Positions 6,574 through 14,540 of a DNA stretch of 25,141 nt are shown piece after piece. The stretch comes from DASVBJ01 sp036375895 (GTDB lineage Bacteria; Actinomycetota; Actinomycetes; JACCUZ01). The translations under genes were made by a program, and so were the position numbers. Positions within the stretch are counted from its first letter, which is position 1. Every line of letters begins with the position of its first letter. The stretch covers positions 1 to 25,141 of the forward strand of contig DASVBJ010000142.1 of NCBI GenBank assembly GCA_036375895.1, read 5' to 3'. The notes beneath the pieces were generated by a model. It saw nothing but the letters and a program-made list of their open reading frames with translations. It had not been told where the DNA came from and made no database searches.

Positions 6574-9500
6574 ATGCCGAGCGGTCGACGGACGACCACT
6601 GCGGTGCTCGCGAGCGCGCTCGCGCTCATGACGGCGTACGTCGCGCTGCCCGGCGACGGGCCCCGAGCCGCCGTGTGGACGGTCGCCGCGCTGGCGGCGG
6701 CCTCGGCGATGGTGCTGGCGACCCGGCGTACCGGGGCCGCCGACCCGCTGCCCGGCTGGCTGTTCGCGGCCGGGCTGTGCCTGCTCGGGTGCGGCCAGGC
6801 CGTCGCGCTCGGCGGTGGCGGCTCCCCGTCGTACGCCGACATCCCCCGCCTGTTCGTCTACCCGACGCTCGCCGCCGGCGTGATCGCGTTCCAGCGCGAC
6901 CGGATCCGGCACGACCGGGCCAGCATGCTGGACGCCCTCGTCGTCACCGTCGCCGCCGCCCAGGCCGGCTGGCTGGTGCTGATCGCGCCGGTGCTCACGG
7001 AGGACTCGGCCGGTGCCGCCGCGACCGTCGTCGCGAGCGCGTACCCGCTGGGCGACCTGCTCCTGATCGGGGTGCTGGCCCGTCTGGGCTTCGCCACGCT
7101 GGGCAGCCACGACCCGGCGGCCCGCCTGGTCGTCATCGGGCTCGGCGCAGGGACGCTCAGCGAGGTCGCGGCGGCCGTGAGCGACCGCCCGGCACTCACC
7201 GGGGGCTGGCTGGTCGGGCTCGCGCTGGCCGTGCTCGCGACCACCCACCCCAGCATGGCCACGCCCACGCCGCCTCCTGCGGGTGCGCGCCTCACCTCGG
7301 CCTGGCGGTTCGTCGTCCTGCTCGGCCTGGCCTGCCTGGTCTCGCCCCTGCTCGTCCTGACCCACCCCGGCCGCAACGAGGTGACCAAGGCCGCGATCGT
7401 GCTCGGCGGCTCGGTGCTGCTGTTCACCCTCGCGCTGCTGCGGATCGTGAGCCTGCTGGGCCGGCTCCGGCGGGCCCTGCGGCGCGAGCACGTGCTGCGG
7501 GGTGCCACGTCGGCGCTCGTCGGCGCCGCCGACCGGCCCCGGGTGCGTGACGCCGCGCTCGCCTCGGCCCTGGAGCTGCTCGACCAGCCCGGCGCCCAGG
7601 CCTGGCGCGTCGACGGCGACCCCGGCGGCACCATCGCGCAGGCCACCGGCGACCTCGACGTGGCGACCTTCCTGGACTCCGCCGAGCTGGCGCTGCTGCC
7701 CGACGGCGAGGAGGGCATCTCCGTGCTGCCCGGGCCGTCGCTCCTGCACGCGACCCTCGGGGTGCTCTCGAGCCACACGCTCGTGCTGATCGGGCTGCCC
7801 GCCCGCGGCATGGGCCGGGAGGCGGCGATCATCGCCGTGCCGCTGGCGCCGTCGCCGCGCACCGTCGACGCCCTCGAGGCGCTCGCGAGCACGATGGCCC
7901 TGGCCCTCGAGCGGCTCGACGTCGGCGAGATCCTGGTCGAGCGGCGCAGCGAGCGGCGACTGCGGCTGATGCTGCGCTACGCCTCCGACGTCATCTGCAT
8001 CCTCGACCACGACCTGACCGTCGTGCACGTCACCCCGGCGGTCGAGCCCATCGTCGGACTCCCGGCGATGGAGCTGCTGGGCATGAACTGGCTGGAGCTC
8101 GTCGCCGACGTCGACCGCGAGGCCGCGCGGGACCTGGTCAGCCTGGCGCAGGGCGGCCGCCCGGCCCGCGGCGAGGTGCGCCTGAACACCGAGGACGGCC
8201 GGACCCGCCACGTCGACGCCGTCGTCACGGAGGTCATCGACGAGGACCTGATGGGCTTCGTCGTCACCTGCCACGACGTGACCGAGCGGCACGACCTGGA
8301 GCAGCAGCTCACCCACCAGGCCTTCCACGACGCGCTGACCGGGCTGGCCAACCGGGCGCTCTTCCGCGACCGGCTCGGCCACGCCATGGCCCGCTCCCGC
8401 GGCGCCGGCGGCTACGGCGTGCTGTTCGTCGACCTCGACGACTTCAAGACCGTCAACGACAGCCTCGGCCACGCCGCGGGTGACGAGCTGCTGCGGGAGA
8501 TGACGACCCGCCTACGCGGCTGCCTGCGCGACGGGGACACCGCGGCCCGGCTCGGCGGTGACGAGTTCGCGATCCTGCTCGAGGACGTCGAGGACGACGA
8601 GCACTGCGTCGTCATCGCCCGCCGGCTGCTGGACGCCCTGCGGCTGCCCTTCGACGTCGGCGGCACGGAGATCACGTCCGGGGCGAGCATCGGCATCGCC
8701 GTCGGGCAGCCGGGCCCGGCGACGCCCGAGGACCTCATGCGCAACGCCGACCTCGCCCTCTACGACGCCAAGAACTCGGGCAAGAACCGGTACGCCGTGT
8801 TCGCCGAGCAGATGCACGAGGCGGCCCTGGCCAGGCTGTCGCTCACCAGCGACCTGCGCCACGCCCTGGACCGGGGCGAGCTGACGGTGTACTACCAGCC
8901 CCTCGTCGCGCTGGAGACGGGCGAGATCACCGGCCTCGAGGCCCTGGTGCGCTGGAACCACCCCGAGCGCGGCCTGCTGCAGCCCGGCCAGTTCATCGCG
9001 CTGGCCGAGGAGACCGGGCTGATCGTGCCGCTGGGCCGGGCCGTGCTGCGCGCGGCCCTGGAGTCGGCCGTCCGCTGGCAGCACGAGCACCCGGGCCACG
9101 GGGGCCTGCGCATCGCCGTGAACGTCAGCGGCCGGCAGCTGCAGGACCCGGGCATCGTCGACGACGTCCGGGTCATCCTGGAGGACACCGGCATCGACCC
9201 CCAGACGGTCGTGCTGGAGATCACCGAGAGCGTGCTGCTGCCCGGCGACCACACGATCCTCGACCGGCTCAACGGGCTGGCCGAGCTGGGCGTGCATCTC
9301 TACATCGACGACTTCGGCACCGGGTACTCGTCGCTCAGCTACCTGCAGATGCTGCCGGTCAACGGGCTCAAGCTGGCCCAGGAGTTCGTCGACTCGCTGC
9401 CCGGCACGGAGTCGGAGAGCGGGCTGGTGCGCACCATCCGCGACCTGGCCGAGACCCTGGGCCTCGCGACTGTCGTGGCAGAGGGCATCGAGCGGCCGGA

Positions 9501-9687
9501 GCAGTGGAGCTCGCTGGTCTCCCTCGGCTACCGAGTGGGTCAGGGTTTCCACCTCGCCCTGCCGATGCCGGCCGAGCGGGTGCCGAGCTTCCTGTCCGGC
9601 GCCCGGCGACCCGGCGAGTCGGGTTGGCAGCCTGGTGACAGCGTGGTCTCCGAGCAGTCGTCGGAGGAGACGACCGTCACCACCTGA
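6574..9687 (+). CDS. Membrane PAS-GGDEF-EAL protein (cyclic di-GMP turnover)
   Basis: Order in this 1037-residue protein: about nine or ten hydrophobic segments (residues 8-300), a GAF-like region (about 310-455), PAS (about 460-575), GGDEF and EAL. The cyclase side is intact: GGDEF at 661-665 with an RxxD inhibitory site (R652, D655) five residues before it. In the EAL domain the signature EAL (789-791), NVSGRQL, EITES, DDFGTG (912-917), Lys933, EGIE and the final Gln are present, but the Asp two residues after Lys933, a metal-site residue in family members such as RocR, is Ala935 (LKLAQEFV instead of LKIDRSFV). The enzyme may therefore mainly make c-di-GMP, or use a variant EAL site. ATG 6574 follows GGGGG by 7 bases; GTG 6553 or 6538 would add 7 or 12 residues. 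It separates the mca cluster from the DUF255 gene. Confidence 0.93.
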   Translation: MPSGRRTTTAVLASALALMTAYVALPGDGPRAAVWTVAALAAASAMVLATRRTGAADPLPGWLFAAGLCLLGCGQAVALGGGGSPSYADIPRLFVYPTLAAGVIAFQRDRIRHDRASMLDALVVTVAAAQAGWLVLIAPVLTEDSAGAAATVVASAYPLGDLLLIGVLARLGFATLGSHDPAARLVVIGLGAGTLSEVAAAVSDRPALTGGWLVGLALAVLATTHPSMATPTPPPAGARLTSAWRFVVLLGLACLVSPLLVLTHPGRNEVTKAAIVLGGSVLLFTLALLRIVSLLGRLRRALRREHVLRGATSALVGAADRPRVRDAALASALELLDQPGAQAWRVDGDPGGTIAQATGDLDVATFLDSAELALLPDGEEGISVLPGPSLLHATLGVLSSHTLVLIGLPARGMGREAAIIAVPLAPSPRTVDALEALASTMALALERLDVGEILVERRSERRLRLMLRYASDVICILDHDLTVVHVTPAVEPIVGLPAMELLGMNWLELVADVDREAARDLVSLAQGGRPARGEVRLNTEDGRTRHVDAVVTEVIDEDLMGFVVTCHDVTERHDLEQQLTHQAFHDALTGLANRALFRDRLGHAMARSRGAGGYGVLFVDLDDFKTVNDSLGHAAGDELLREMTTRLRGCLRDGDTAARLGGDEFAILLEDVEDDEHCVVIARRLLDALRLPFDVGGTEITSGASIGIAVGQPGPATPEDLMRNADLALYDAKNSGKNRYAVFAEQMHEAALARLSLTSDLRHALDRGELTVYYQPLVALETGEITGLEALVRWNHPERGLLQPGQFIALAEETGLIVPLGRAVLRAALESAVRWQHEHPGHGGLRIAVNVSGRQLQDPGIVDDVRVILEDTGIDPQTVVLEITESVLLPGDHTILDRLNGLAELGVHLYIDDFGTGYSSLSYLQMLPVNGLKLAQEFVDSLPGTESESGLVRTIRDLAETLGLATVVAEGIERPEQWSSLVSLGYRVGQGFHLALPMPAERVPSFLSGARRPGESGWQPGDSVVSEQSSEETTVTT

Positions 9688-9710
9688 GCCCGGCCCTACC
9701 GGTCGGGCTC
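9686..9710. terminator. Compact bidirectional hairpin spanning two convergent stop codons
   Basis: GAGCCCGGCC (9686-9695) pairs with GGTCGGGCTC (9701-9710) with one G.T pair and a 5-base loop CTACC. The TGA of the GGDEF-EAL gene (9685-9687) enters the left arm and the TAG of the convergent small gene (9696-9698, minus) lies in the loop. Confidence 0.6.
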
Positions 9711-9920
9711 GGCGTCCCTGTCGCGCTCCTCGGCGTCGACGTCCCGGGCAGGCTCGTGGACGTCGCGCTCCTCGAAGTCGACCTTGCGCAGCTGGCGGTT
9801 CATCGACCGGATCAGCAGCCAGGTCGCGACGCCGAGCAGGGCCACGACGGCGAACCCCAGCACCCCGGGCGTCACCTTGTCGGAGTCGACGGCCAGCAGC
9901 AGCCCGGTCGTCGTGGTCAT
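9696..9920 (-). CDS. Small single-pass membrane protein of the mca operon
   Basis: A 74-residue protein with a short N-terminal lead, one hydrophobic segment (about residues 17-37, GVLGFAVVALLGVATWLLI), a basic stop-transfer RSMNRQLRK and a highly charged, Asp/Glu/Arg-rich cytoplasmic tail. The orientation suggests N-out, C-in. Its ATG overlaps the mca stop in an ATGA, so it is translated with mca. A small membrane protein beside mca is also present in M. tuberculosis (Rv1083, recalled). No function is known; a membrane partner or anchor for mycothiol-conjugate processing is only a guess from position. Confidence 0.85.
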   Translation of the reverse strand: MTTTTGLLLAVDSDKVTPGVLGFAVVALLGVATWLLIRSMNRQLRKVDFEERDVHEPARDVDAEERDRDAEPDR

Positions 9921-10819
9921 CGTGCGCCTCCGAGGCTGGTGACACCCTCGCGGATGCCGGCGAACAGGTCGTCCTCGAACAGATCAGGTCCCGGCGGGGG
10001 TCCGATCACCGTGCGGGCCAGCTCGAAGTCCTCGGTGGGCCACACCTCGCGCTGGATCTCCAGCGGGCAGGCGAACCAGGCGCCGTCGGGGTCGACCTGG
10101 GTGGCGTGGGCCAGCAGCGCGCGGTCGCGCACCGAGAAGTAGTCGGCGCACGGGACGCGGGTCGTGATCGGGCGCTCCTCACGGTCGTCCCAGCGCTCCA
10201 GCCACTCGCCGTACGGCGAGTCCAGGCCGGCGGCCAGCATGCCCTCGTGGAGCGCCACGGTGCGCGGCTTGGAGAAGGTCTGGTTGTAGTAGAGCTTCAG
10301 TGGCTGCCAGGGCTCGCCGGCGTCCGGGTAGCGCTCCGGGTCGCCGGCCGCCTCGAACGCGTGCAGCGAGATCCGGTGGCACATGATGTGGTCGGGGTGC
10401 GGGTAGCCGCCGTTCTCGTCGTACGTCGTCATGACGTGCGGCCGGAACGACCGGATGAGCCGCACCAGCGGCTCGGCGGCGTCCGCGACCTCCATGAGGG
10501 CGAAGCAGCCCTCGGGCAGCGGCGGCAGGGGGTCGCCCTCGGGCAGGCCGGAGTCGACCCAGCCCAGCCAGTCCTGCCGGACCCCGAGGATCTCGCGGGC
10601 GGTGTGCATCTCCTGGCGGCGGATCTCGGCGAGGTTCGCGAGCACGTCCGGGTCGTGGGCGAGGCGCGGGTTGAGCACCGAGCCCCGTTCGCCGCCGGTG
10701 CAGGTGACCACGTGCACGTCGACGCCCTCGGCGACGTACCGCGCCATCGTCGCGGCGCCCTTGCTCGACTCGTCGTCGGGGTGCGCGTGGACCGCCATCA
10801 TGCGCAGTTGGTCGTTCAC
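9917..10819 (-). CDS. mca: Mycothiol S-conjugate amidase
   Basis: A zinc amidase that cleaves mycothiol S-conjugates into a mercapturic acid for export and GlcN-Ins for recycling, the actinobacterial detoxification route. 300 residues, the usual length. The LmbE/PIG-L fold zinc motif is H13-P-D-D16-E, with the third ligand in YPHPDHIMCH (about residue 145). The Lys in DDESSKG (K20) and the long C-terminal part (ending about 300) favour Mca over MshB deacetylase. GTG 10819 is chosen; a weak AGGG lies 11 bases upstream. It overlaps the small membrane gene by 4 bases and is divergent from the DUF4307 gene across 46 bases. Its presence is direct evidence that the host makes mycothiol. Confidence 0.95.
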   Translation of the reverse strand: MNDQLRMMAVHAHPDDESSKGAATMARYVAEGVDVHVVTCTGGERGSVLNPRLAHDPDVLANLAEIRRQEMHTAREILGVRQDWLGWVDSGLPEGDPLPPLPEGCFALMEVADAAEPLVRLIRSFRPHVMTTYDENGGYPHPDHIMCHRISLHAFEAAGDPERYPDAGEPWQPLKLYYNQTFSKPRTVALHEGMLAAGLDSPYGEWLERWDDREERPITTRVPCADYFSVRDRALLAHATQVDPDGAWFACPLEIQREVWPTEDFELARTVIGPPPGPDLFEDDLFAGIREGVTSLGGAR

Positions 10820-10865
10820 GCGACAATCATCCCTGACGCAGCCCACTCCCGCTCCCCGAGGCCTC

Positions 10866-11276
10866 GTGAACCAGCCCCGCCCCCCGGCCCGCCCACCCGG
10901 CAGGTACGGCGAGACCAAGCCCCGCCGACGGCTCGTCCTGACCGCCGTCGTGGTCGTGGTCGTCGCGGCCCTGCTGTCCTGGCTCGTCTGGGCGGCCCTG
11001 GTCGCCTCGACCCCCGACGTCCGGAGCACGCTCGTCGGCTTCCGGGTGGTCGACGACGCCCAGGTCAGGGTGCGCTTCCAGGTGGTCGCGGACCGCGCCT
11101 CCGCGGTCACCTGCACCCTGACGGCCAGGGACGCCGACGGCGCGACGACCGGCGTCACACAGGTCACCGTGCCGGCCGGCCGGAGGGACGTCCGCGACGG
11201 CCAGACCGTCATAAGGACCCGGGCCCGGGCGGTCACGGCCGATGTCGCCGGGTGCCGCCTCGCCGGTGGGGATTAG
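10866..11276 (+). CDS. DUF4307-family membrane protein
   Basis: 136 residues: a Pro/Arg-rich cytoplasmic N-terminus (1-27), one membrane segment (about 28-50, LVLTAVVVVVVAALLSWLVW) and an extracytoplasmic beta-rich domain with FRVVDDAQVRVRFQV and two Cys (about 101 and 131) that could form a disulfide. This matches the actinobacterial DUF4307 family, which is found between mca and greA; function unknown. GTG 10866 has a GAGG just upstream. It ends 80 bases before greA. Confidence 0.88.
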   Translation: MNQPRPPARPPGRYGETKPRRRLVLTAVVVVVVAALLSWLVWAALVASTPDVRSTLVGFRVVDDAQVRVRFQVVADRASAVTCTLTARDADGATTGVTQVTVPAGRRDVRDGQTVIRTRARAVTADVAGCRLAGGD

Positions 11277-11356
11277 ACGGGGCCCGCTGGGGAGTTGTTA
11301 GCCTCGGTATCTCCACCACTTCCCCCGTGGACGTCTTCATCTCCTAGGAGCACGCC

Positions 11357-11845
11357 GTGACCGAGACCAGCGAGAGCGTCACCTGGCTGACCCAGGAGGC
11401 GCACGACCGGCTCCGGGAGGAGCTCGAGTTCCTCTCCGGCGAGGGTCGCACCGAGATGGCGCGTCGCATCGAGCAGGCCCGCGAGGAGGGTGACCTGCGC
11501 GAGAACGGCGGCTACCACGCCGCCAAGGAGGAGCAGGGCAAGCGCGAGGCCCGCATCCGCCAGCTGCAGCAGCTGCTGCAGAACGCCAAGGTGGGCGAGC
11601 GCCCCGCCGACGACGGGGTCGTGGAGCCGGGCATGGTCGTGACCGTGCGGCTCGGCGGCGAGCAGCTGCGCTTCCTGCTCGGCTCGCGCGAGGCGGCGGG
11701 CGACGACCTCGAGGTCTACTCCGAGAAGTCCCCGCTGGGCGCGGCCATCAGCGGCAAGCGAGCGGGCGAGACCACGTCGTACACCGCACCGAACGGCAAG
11801 AGCATCGACGTCGAGATCGTCGACGCGAAGCCGTACATCGGCTGA
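11357..11845 (+). CDS. greA: Transcription elongation factor GreA
   Basis: Rescues backtracked RNA polymerase by stimulating cleavage of the nascent 3' end. 162 residues: N-terminal coiled-coil (about 10-80) with the acidic tip D46 and E49 in AREEGDLRENGGYH, then the globular FKBP-like domain with SPLGAAISGKRAGE. GTG 11357 is preceded by AGGAG 8 bases upstream. A possible promoter is TAGACG (11275-11280), 18 bases, TAGCCT (11299-11304), giving a leader of about 46 bases. The aminotransferase gene follows after 23 bases and may be cotranscribed. Confidence 0.97.
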   Translation: MTETSESVTWLTQEAHDRLREELEFLSGEGRTEMARRIEQAREEGDLRENGGYHAAKEEQGKREARIRQLQQLLQNAKVGERPADDGVVEPGMVVTVRLGGEQLRFLLGSREAAGDDLEVYSEKSPLGAAISGKRAGETTSYTAPNGKSIDVEIVDAKPYIG

Positions 11846-11868
11846 CCGGGACGACCGGGGCAGCCGTC

Positions 11869-13080
11869 GTGGAGTTCCGCCAGTCCAGCAAGCTCCAGCA
11901 CGTCGCCTACGACGTGCGGGGACCCGTGCTCGCCGAGGCGGAGCGGATGGAGCACGAGGGTCACCAGATCCTCAAGCTCAACATCGGCAACCCGGCGCCG
12001 TTCGGCTTCGAGGCCCCCGACGAGCTGCTGCACGACGTCATCGCCAACCTGCCGACGGCGCAGGGCTACAGCGACTCCAAGGGCCTGCTCGCACCGCGCC
12101 GCGCCGTCGAGCAGTACTACGAGAACCGCGGCGTGGTCGGCGTGGACGTCGACGACATCTACCTCGGCAACGGCGTCTCAGAGCTGATCAGCATGACCCT
12201 GCAGGCCATGCTCGAGAACGGCGACGAGGTGCTCATCCCGGCGCCCGACTACCCGTTGTGGACCGCGGTCGTCAGCCTGTGCGGCGGCCGGCCGGTGCAC
12301 TACCTGTGCGACGAGCAGTCCGGGTGGGCACCGGACCTCGACGACGTCGCCTCGAAGATCTCCGACCGCACCAAGGCGCTGGTCGTGATCAACCCCAACA
12401 ACCCCACCGGCGCGGTCTACCCGCGCGAGGTGCTCGAGGGGCTCGTCGAGATCGCCCGCCAGCACGATCTGGTGCTCCTCTCGGACGAGATCTACGACAA
12501 GATCCTGTACGACGGGGCGGAGCACACCATCACGGCGTCCCTCGCGCCCGACGTGCTCTGCCTGACGTTCGGCGGGCTGTCCAAGGCCTACCGGGTGGCC
12601 GGGTTCCGCTCCGGCTGGGTCGCCGTCACCGGTCCGAAGCAGCACGCGCAGAGCTACATCGAGGGCCTGAACATCCTCGCCAACATGCGCCTTTGCGCGA
12701 ACGTGCCCGCGCAGCACGCCATCCAGGCGGCGCTCGGCGGCCGGCAGAGCATCAACGACCTGGTGCTGCCGGGCGGGCGCCTGCACGACCAGCGCAACCT
12801 GGCCTGGGAGATGCTCAACGCGATCCCGGGGGTGAGCTGCACGAAGCCGATGGGTGCGCTCTACGCGTTCCCGCGGCTCGACCCGGCCGTGTTCGGCATC
12901 CACGACGACGAGCGGCTGGTGCTCGACCTGCTGCGCGCCGAGCGGATGCTGCTCGTGCACGGCAGCGGCTTCAACTGGCCACGGCCCGACCACCTGCGCA
13001 TCGTCACCCTCCCCCACGTGGACGACCTGGAGGAGGCGCTCGGACGGTTCGCCCGGTTCCTCTCCGGCTACCGCCAGTAG
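11869..13080 (+). CDS. alaA: AlaA-type pyruvate-dependent aminotransferase
   Basis: A fold-type I PLP aminotransferase, 403 residues. Long identical blocks to E. coli AlaA are recalled: LKLNIGNPAPFGFEAPDE, NLPTAQGY, PAPDYPLWTA, NPNNPTGAVY, MRLCANVPAQHAIQ and RIVTLPHVDD. The PLP lysine is K239 in GLSKAYRVAGFRSGW. Expected reaction: glutamate plus pyruvate to alanine plus 2-oxoglutarate; M. tuberculosis annotates its homologue aspC. GTG 11869 has only a weak GGGG upstream, and the 23-base gap to greA suggests readthrough. It is convergent with the acetyltransferase at 13178, with a strong hairpin between. Confidence 0.93.
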   Translation: MEFRQSSKLQHVAYDVRGPVLAEAERMEHEGHQILKLNIGNPAPFGFEAPDELLHDVIANLPTAQGYSDSKGLLAPRRAVEQYYENRGVVGVDVDDIYLGNGVSELISMTLQAMLENGDEVLIPAPDYPLWTAVVSLCGGRPVHYLCDEQSGWAPDLDDVASKISDRTKALVVINPNNPTGAVYPREVLEGLVEIARQHDLVLLSDEIYDKILYDGAEHTITASLAPDVLCLTFGGLSKAYRVAGFRSGWVAVTGPKQHAQSYIEGLNILANMRLCANVPAQHAIQAALGGRQSINDLVLPGGRLHDQRNLAWEMLNAIPGVSCTKPMGALYAFPRLDPAVFGIHDDERLVLDLLRAERMLLVHGSGFNWPRPDHLRIVTLPHVDDLEEALGRFARFLSGYRQ

Positions 13081-13116
13081 CGCCGACGCCGCCGCACCAT
13101 GCACCGTTTCCGCAAG

Positions 13117-13162
13117 ATCGGATGCGCTTCCGGGCCCGCGGGCGACCCGAAGCGCATCCGAT
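13117..13162. terminator. Hairpin between convergent genes, 14-bp perfect arms
   Basis: ATCGGATGCGCTTC (13117-13130) and GAAGCGCATCCGAT (13149-13162) pair perfectly around an 18-base GC-only loop that can extend the stem (CGGG/CCCG, shifted by one). It lies between the stops of the aminotransferase (+) and the acetyltransferase (-), so a bidirectional terminator is the simplest reading. The preceding bases ATGCACCGTTTCCGC faintly resemble the repeat at 19042 and 22905. Confidence 0.6.
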
Positions 13163-13177
13163 AACACAAGAACCGGG

Positions 13178-13687
13178 TCAGTCGGGCAGCCGGTACAGCG
13201 TGCACGGCATGCCGTTGTGGTCGGCGTTGCCGGCGAAGGTGAAGCCGACCTTCTCGAGTACCCGATGACTGGGACTGTTCCCGTCGGCCGCATAGGCCCA
13301 CAGCATTGTCCGCGGGTCACGACTGATGTGGTCCCGGTGCCACTGGACGAGGGCGGTGGCGACCTCGGTGGCCAGCCCTCGCCCCCACAGGTCTCGCCGG
13401 ATGGTGTAGCCCAGCTCTCGGTCGGTCCCGCGGGGCCCGAAGCCGCCCCGGCCGACCAGGGTCCCGCGGTGGTCGACCACCCGCCACTTGGTCCAGCCAC
13501 GGGTGGCCTGCTCGCGGATGTACTGGGCGAGCAGCTCCTCGGTCTCGTCCCGGGTCTCTGGTCGACCGTTGCGCACATAGCGCATCGTGAGCGGGTCCGA
13601 GTGCAGCCGGTGCAGGTCTTCGACGTCCTGAGCTAGCCACGTGGTTACGTGGAGGCGAGTCGTCGCGAGGATCGTCTGCCGCTGCAC
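13178..13687 (-). CDS. GNAT-family acetyltransferase, RimJ/RimL-like
   Basis: 169 residues of the Acetyltransf_3 type: TTRLHVTTW opening strand, LGYTIRRDLWGRGLATEVATAL containing the acetyl-CoA loop (about 92-113), and the late NSPSHRVLEKVGFTFAG block. Such enzymes acetylate N-terminal residues of proteins or small amines; substrate not deducible. GTG 13687 is chosen because a -10-like GATACT (13695-13700, minus strand) ends 7 bases before it, which fits a leaderless transcript, although no clear -35 is seen. It sits 52 bases after the ABC permease stop, on the same strand. Confidence 0.88.
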   Translation of the reverse strand: MQRQTILATTRLHVTTWLAQDVEDLHRLHSDPLTMRYVRNGRPETRDETEELLAQYIREQATRGWTKWRVVDHRGTLVGRGGFGPRGTDRELGYTIRRDLWGRGLATEVATALVQWHRDHISRDPRTMLWAYAADGNSPSHRVLEKVGFTFAGNADHNGMPCTLYRLPD

Positions 13688-13739
13688 GCAGGGCAGTATC
13701 CCGCCTGCGCCGGTGGCGGAAGGACGCACCTCGCCGCGG

Positions 13740-14540
13740 TTACCGGGCTGCGGCGGCGCGGTACTTGCGCACGGAGAGCGGCACGAACACCGCCAGCAGC
13801 ACCCCGATCCAGATGAGCGACACCGCGAGCGGGTGCTGCGCCGGGAAGTTGTCCAGCGGCGGCTCACCGTTGGTGTTGCCGAACAGCTGCCGGACGGCCG
13901 CGACCACCGAGGTGATCGGGTTCCACTCGGCGACCGGCTGCAGCCAGGTCGGCAACGTCTCCAGCGGCACGAACGCGTTGGACAGGAAGGTCACCGGGAA
14001 CAGCCAGATGAACCCGGCGCTCTGGGCCACCTCGACGCTGCGGACCGAGAGCCCGATCAGCGCCGACACCCAGGACATCGCGTAGGCGAACGCCAGCATC
14101 AGGGCGTAGGCACCGAGGGCGGACAGCACGCCGTTGTGGATCCGCCAGCCGACGATGATGCCGCAGATCGACATCACCACCAGGACGATGACGTTGTTGA
14201 ACAGGTCCGACGTCGTCCGGCCGACCAGCACGGCCGAGCGCGCCATCGGCAGCGCGCGGAACCGGTCGATGATGCCCTTCTGCAGGTCGTCGGCCAGACC
14301 GATCGCCGTGATCGCGGAGCCGAAGGCGACCGTCTGCACGAAGATGCCGGCCATCAGGAACTCGCGGTAACCGCCGCCGGGGACCGTGATCGCCCCACCG
14401 AAGACGTAGGCGAACAGCAGCACGAACATCACCGGCTGGATGGTCGTGAAGATCAGCAGGTCCGGGATCCGCTTGATCTTGATCAGGTTGCGCTTGGTGA
14501 CGGTGAACCCGTCCACAGCGGCGTCGGCGAGGGCGCTCAT
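13740..14540 (-). CDS. ABC-2 type exporter permease (DrrB-like)
   Basis: 266 residues with six hydrophobic segments in the ABC-2 pattern: LLIFTTIQPVMFVLLFAYVF (about 28-47), then segments near 60-80, 110-130, 140-165, 172-192 and a last one near 235-255. The central SVEVAQSAGFIWLFPVTFLSNAFVP block is characteristic of daunorubicin-resistance permeases. ATG 14540 overlaps the ATPase stop in an ATGA and has AAAGGAGAAGG upstream. With the ATPase it should form a 2+2 exporter for a lipophilic compound or lipid; cargo unknown. Confidence 0.93.
   Translation of the reverse strand: MSALADAAVDGFTVTKRNLIKIKRIPDLLIFTTIQPVMFVLLFAYVFGGAITVPGGGYREFLMAGIFVQTVAFGSAITAIGLADDLQKGIIDRFRALPMARSAVLVGRTTSDLFNNVIVLVVMSICGIIVGWRIHNGVLSALGAYALMLAFAYAMSWVSALIGLSVRSVEVAQSAGFIWLFPVTFLSNAFVPLETLPTWLQPVAEWNPITSVVAAVRQLFGNTNGEPPLDNFPAQHPLAVSLIWIGVLLAVFVPLSVRKYRAAAAR

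Noticed and set aside
6484..8472. 662-aa minus-strand open frame
   Set aside because: Shadow of the GGDEF-EAL gene: Gln/Gly/His/Arg-rich with no recognisable domain, a common artefact of very high GC.
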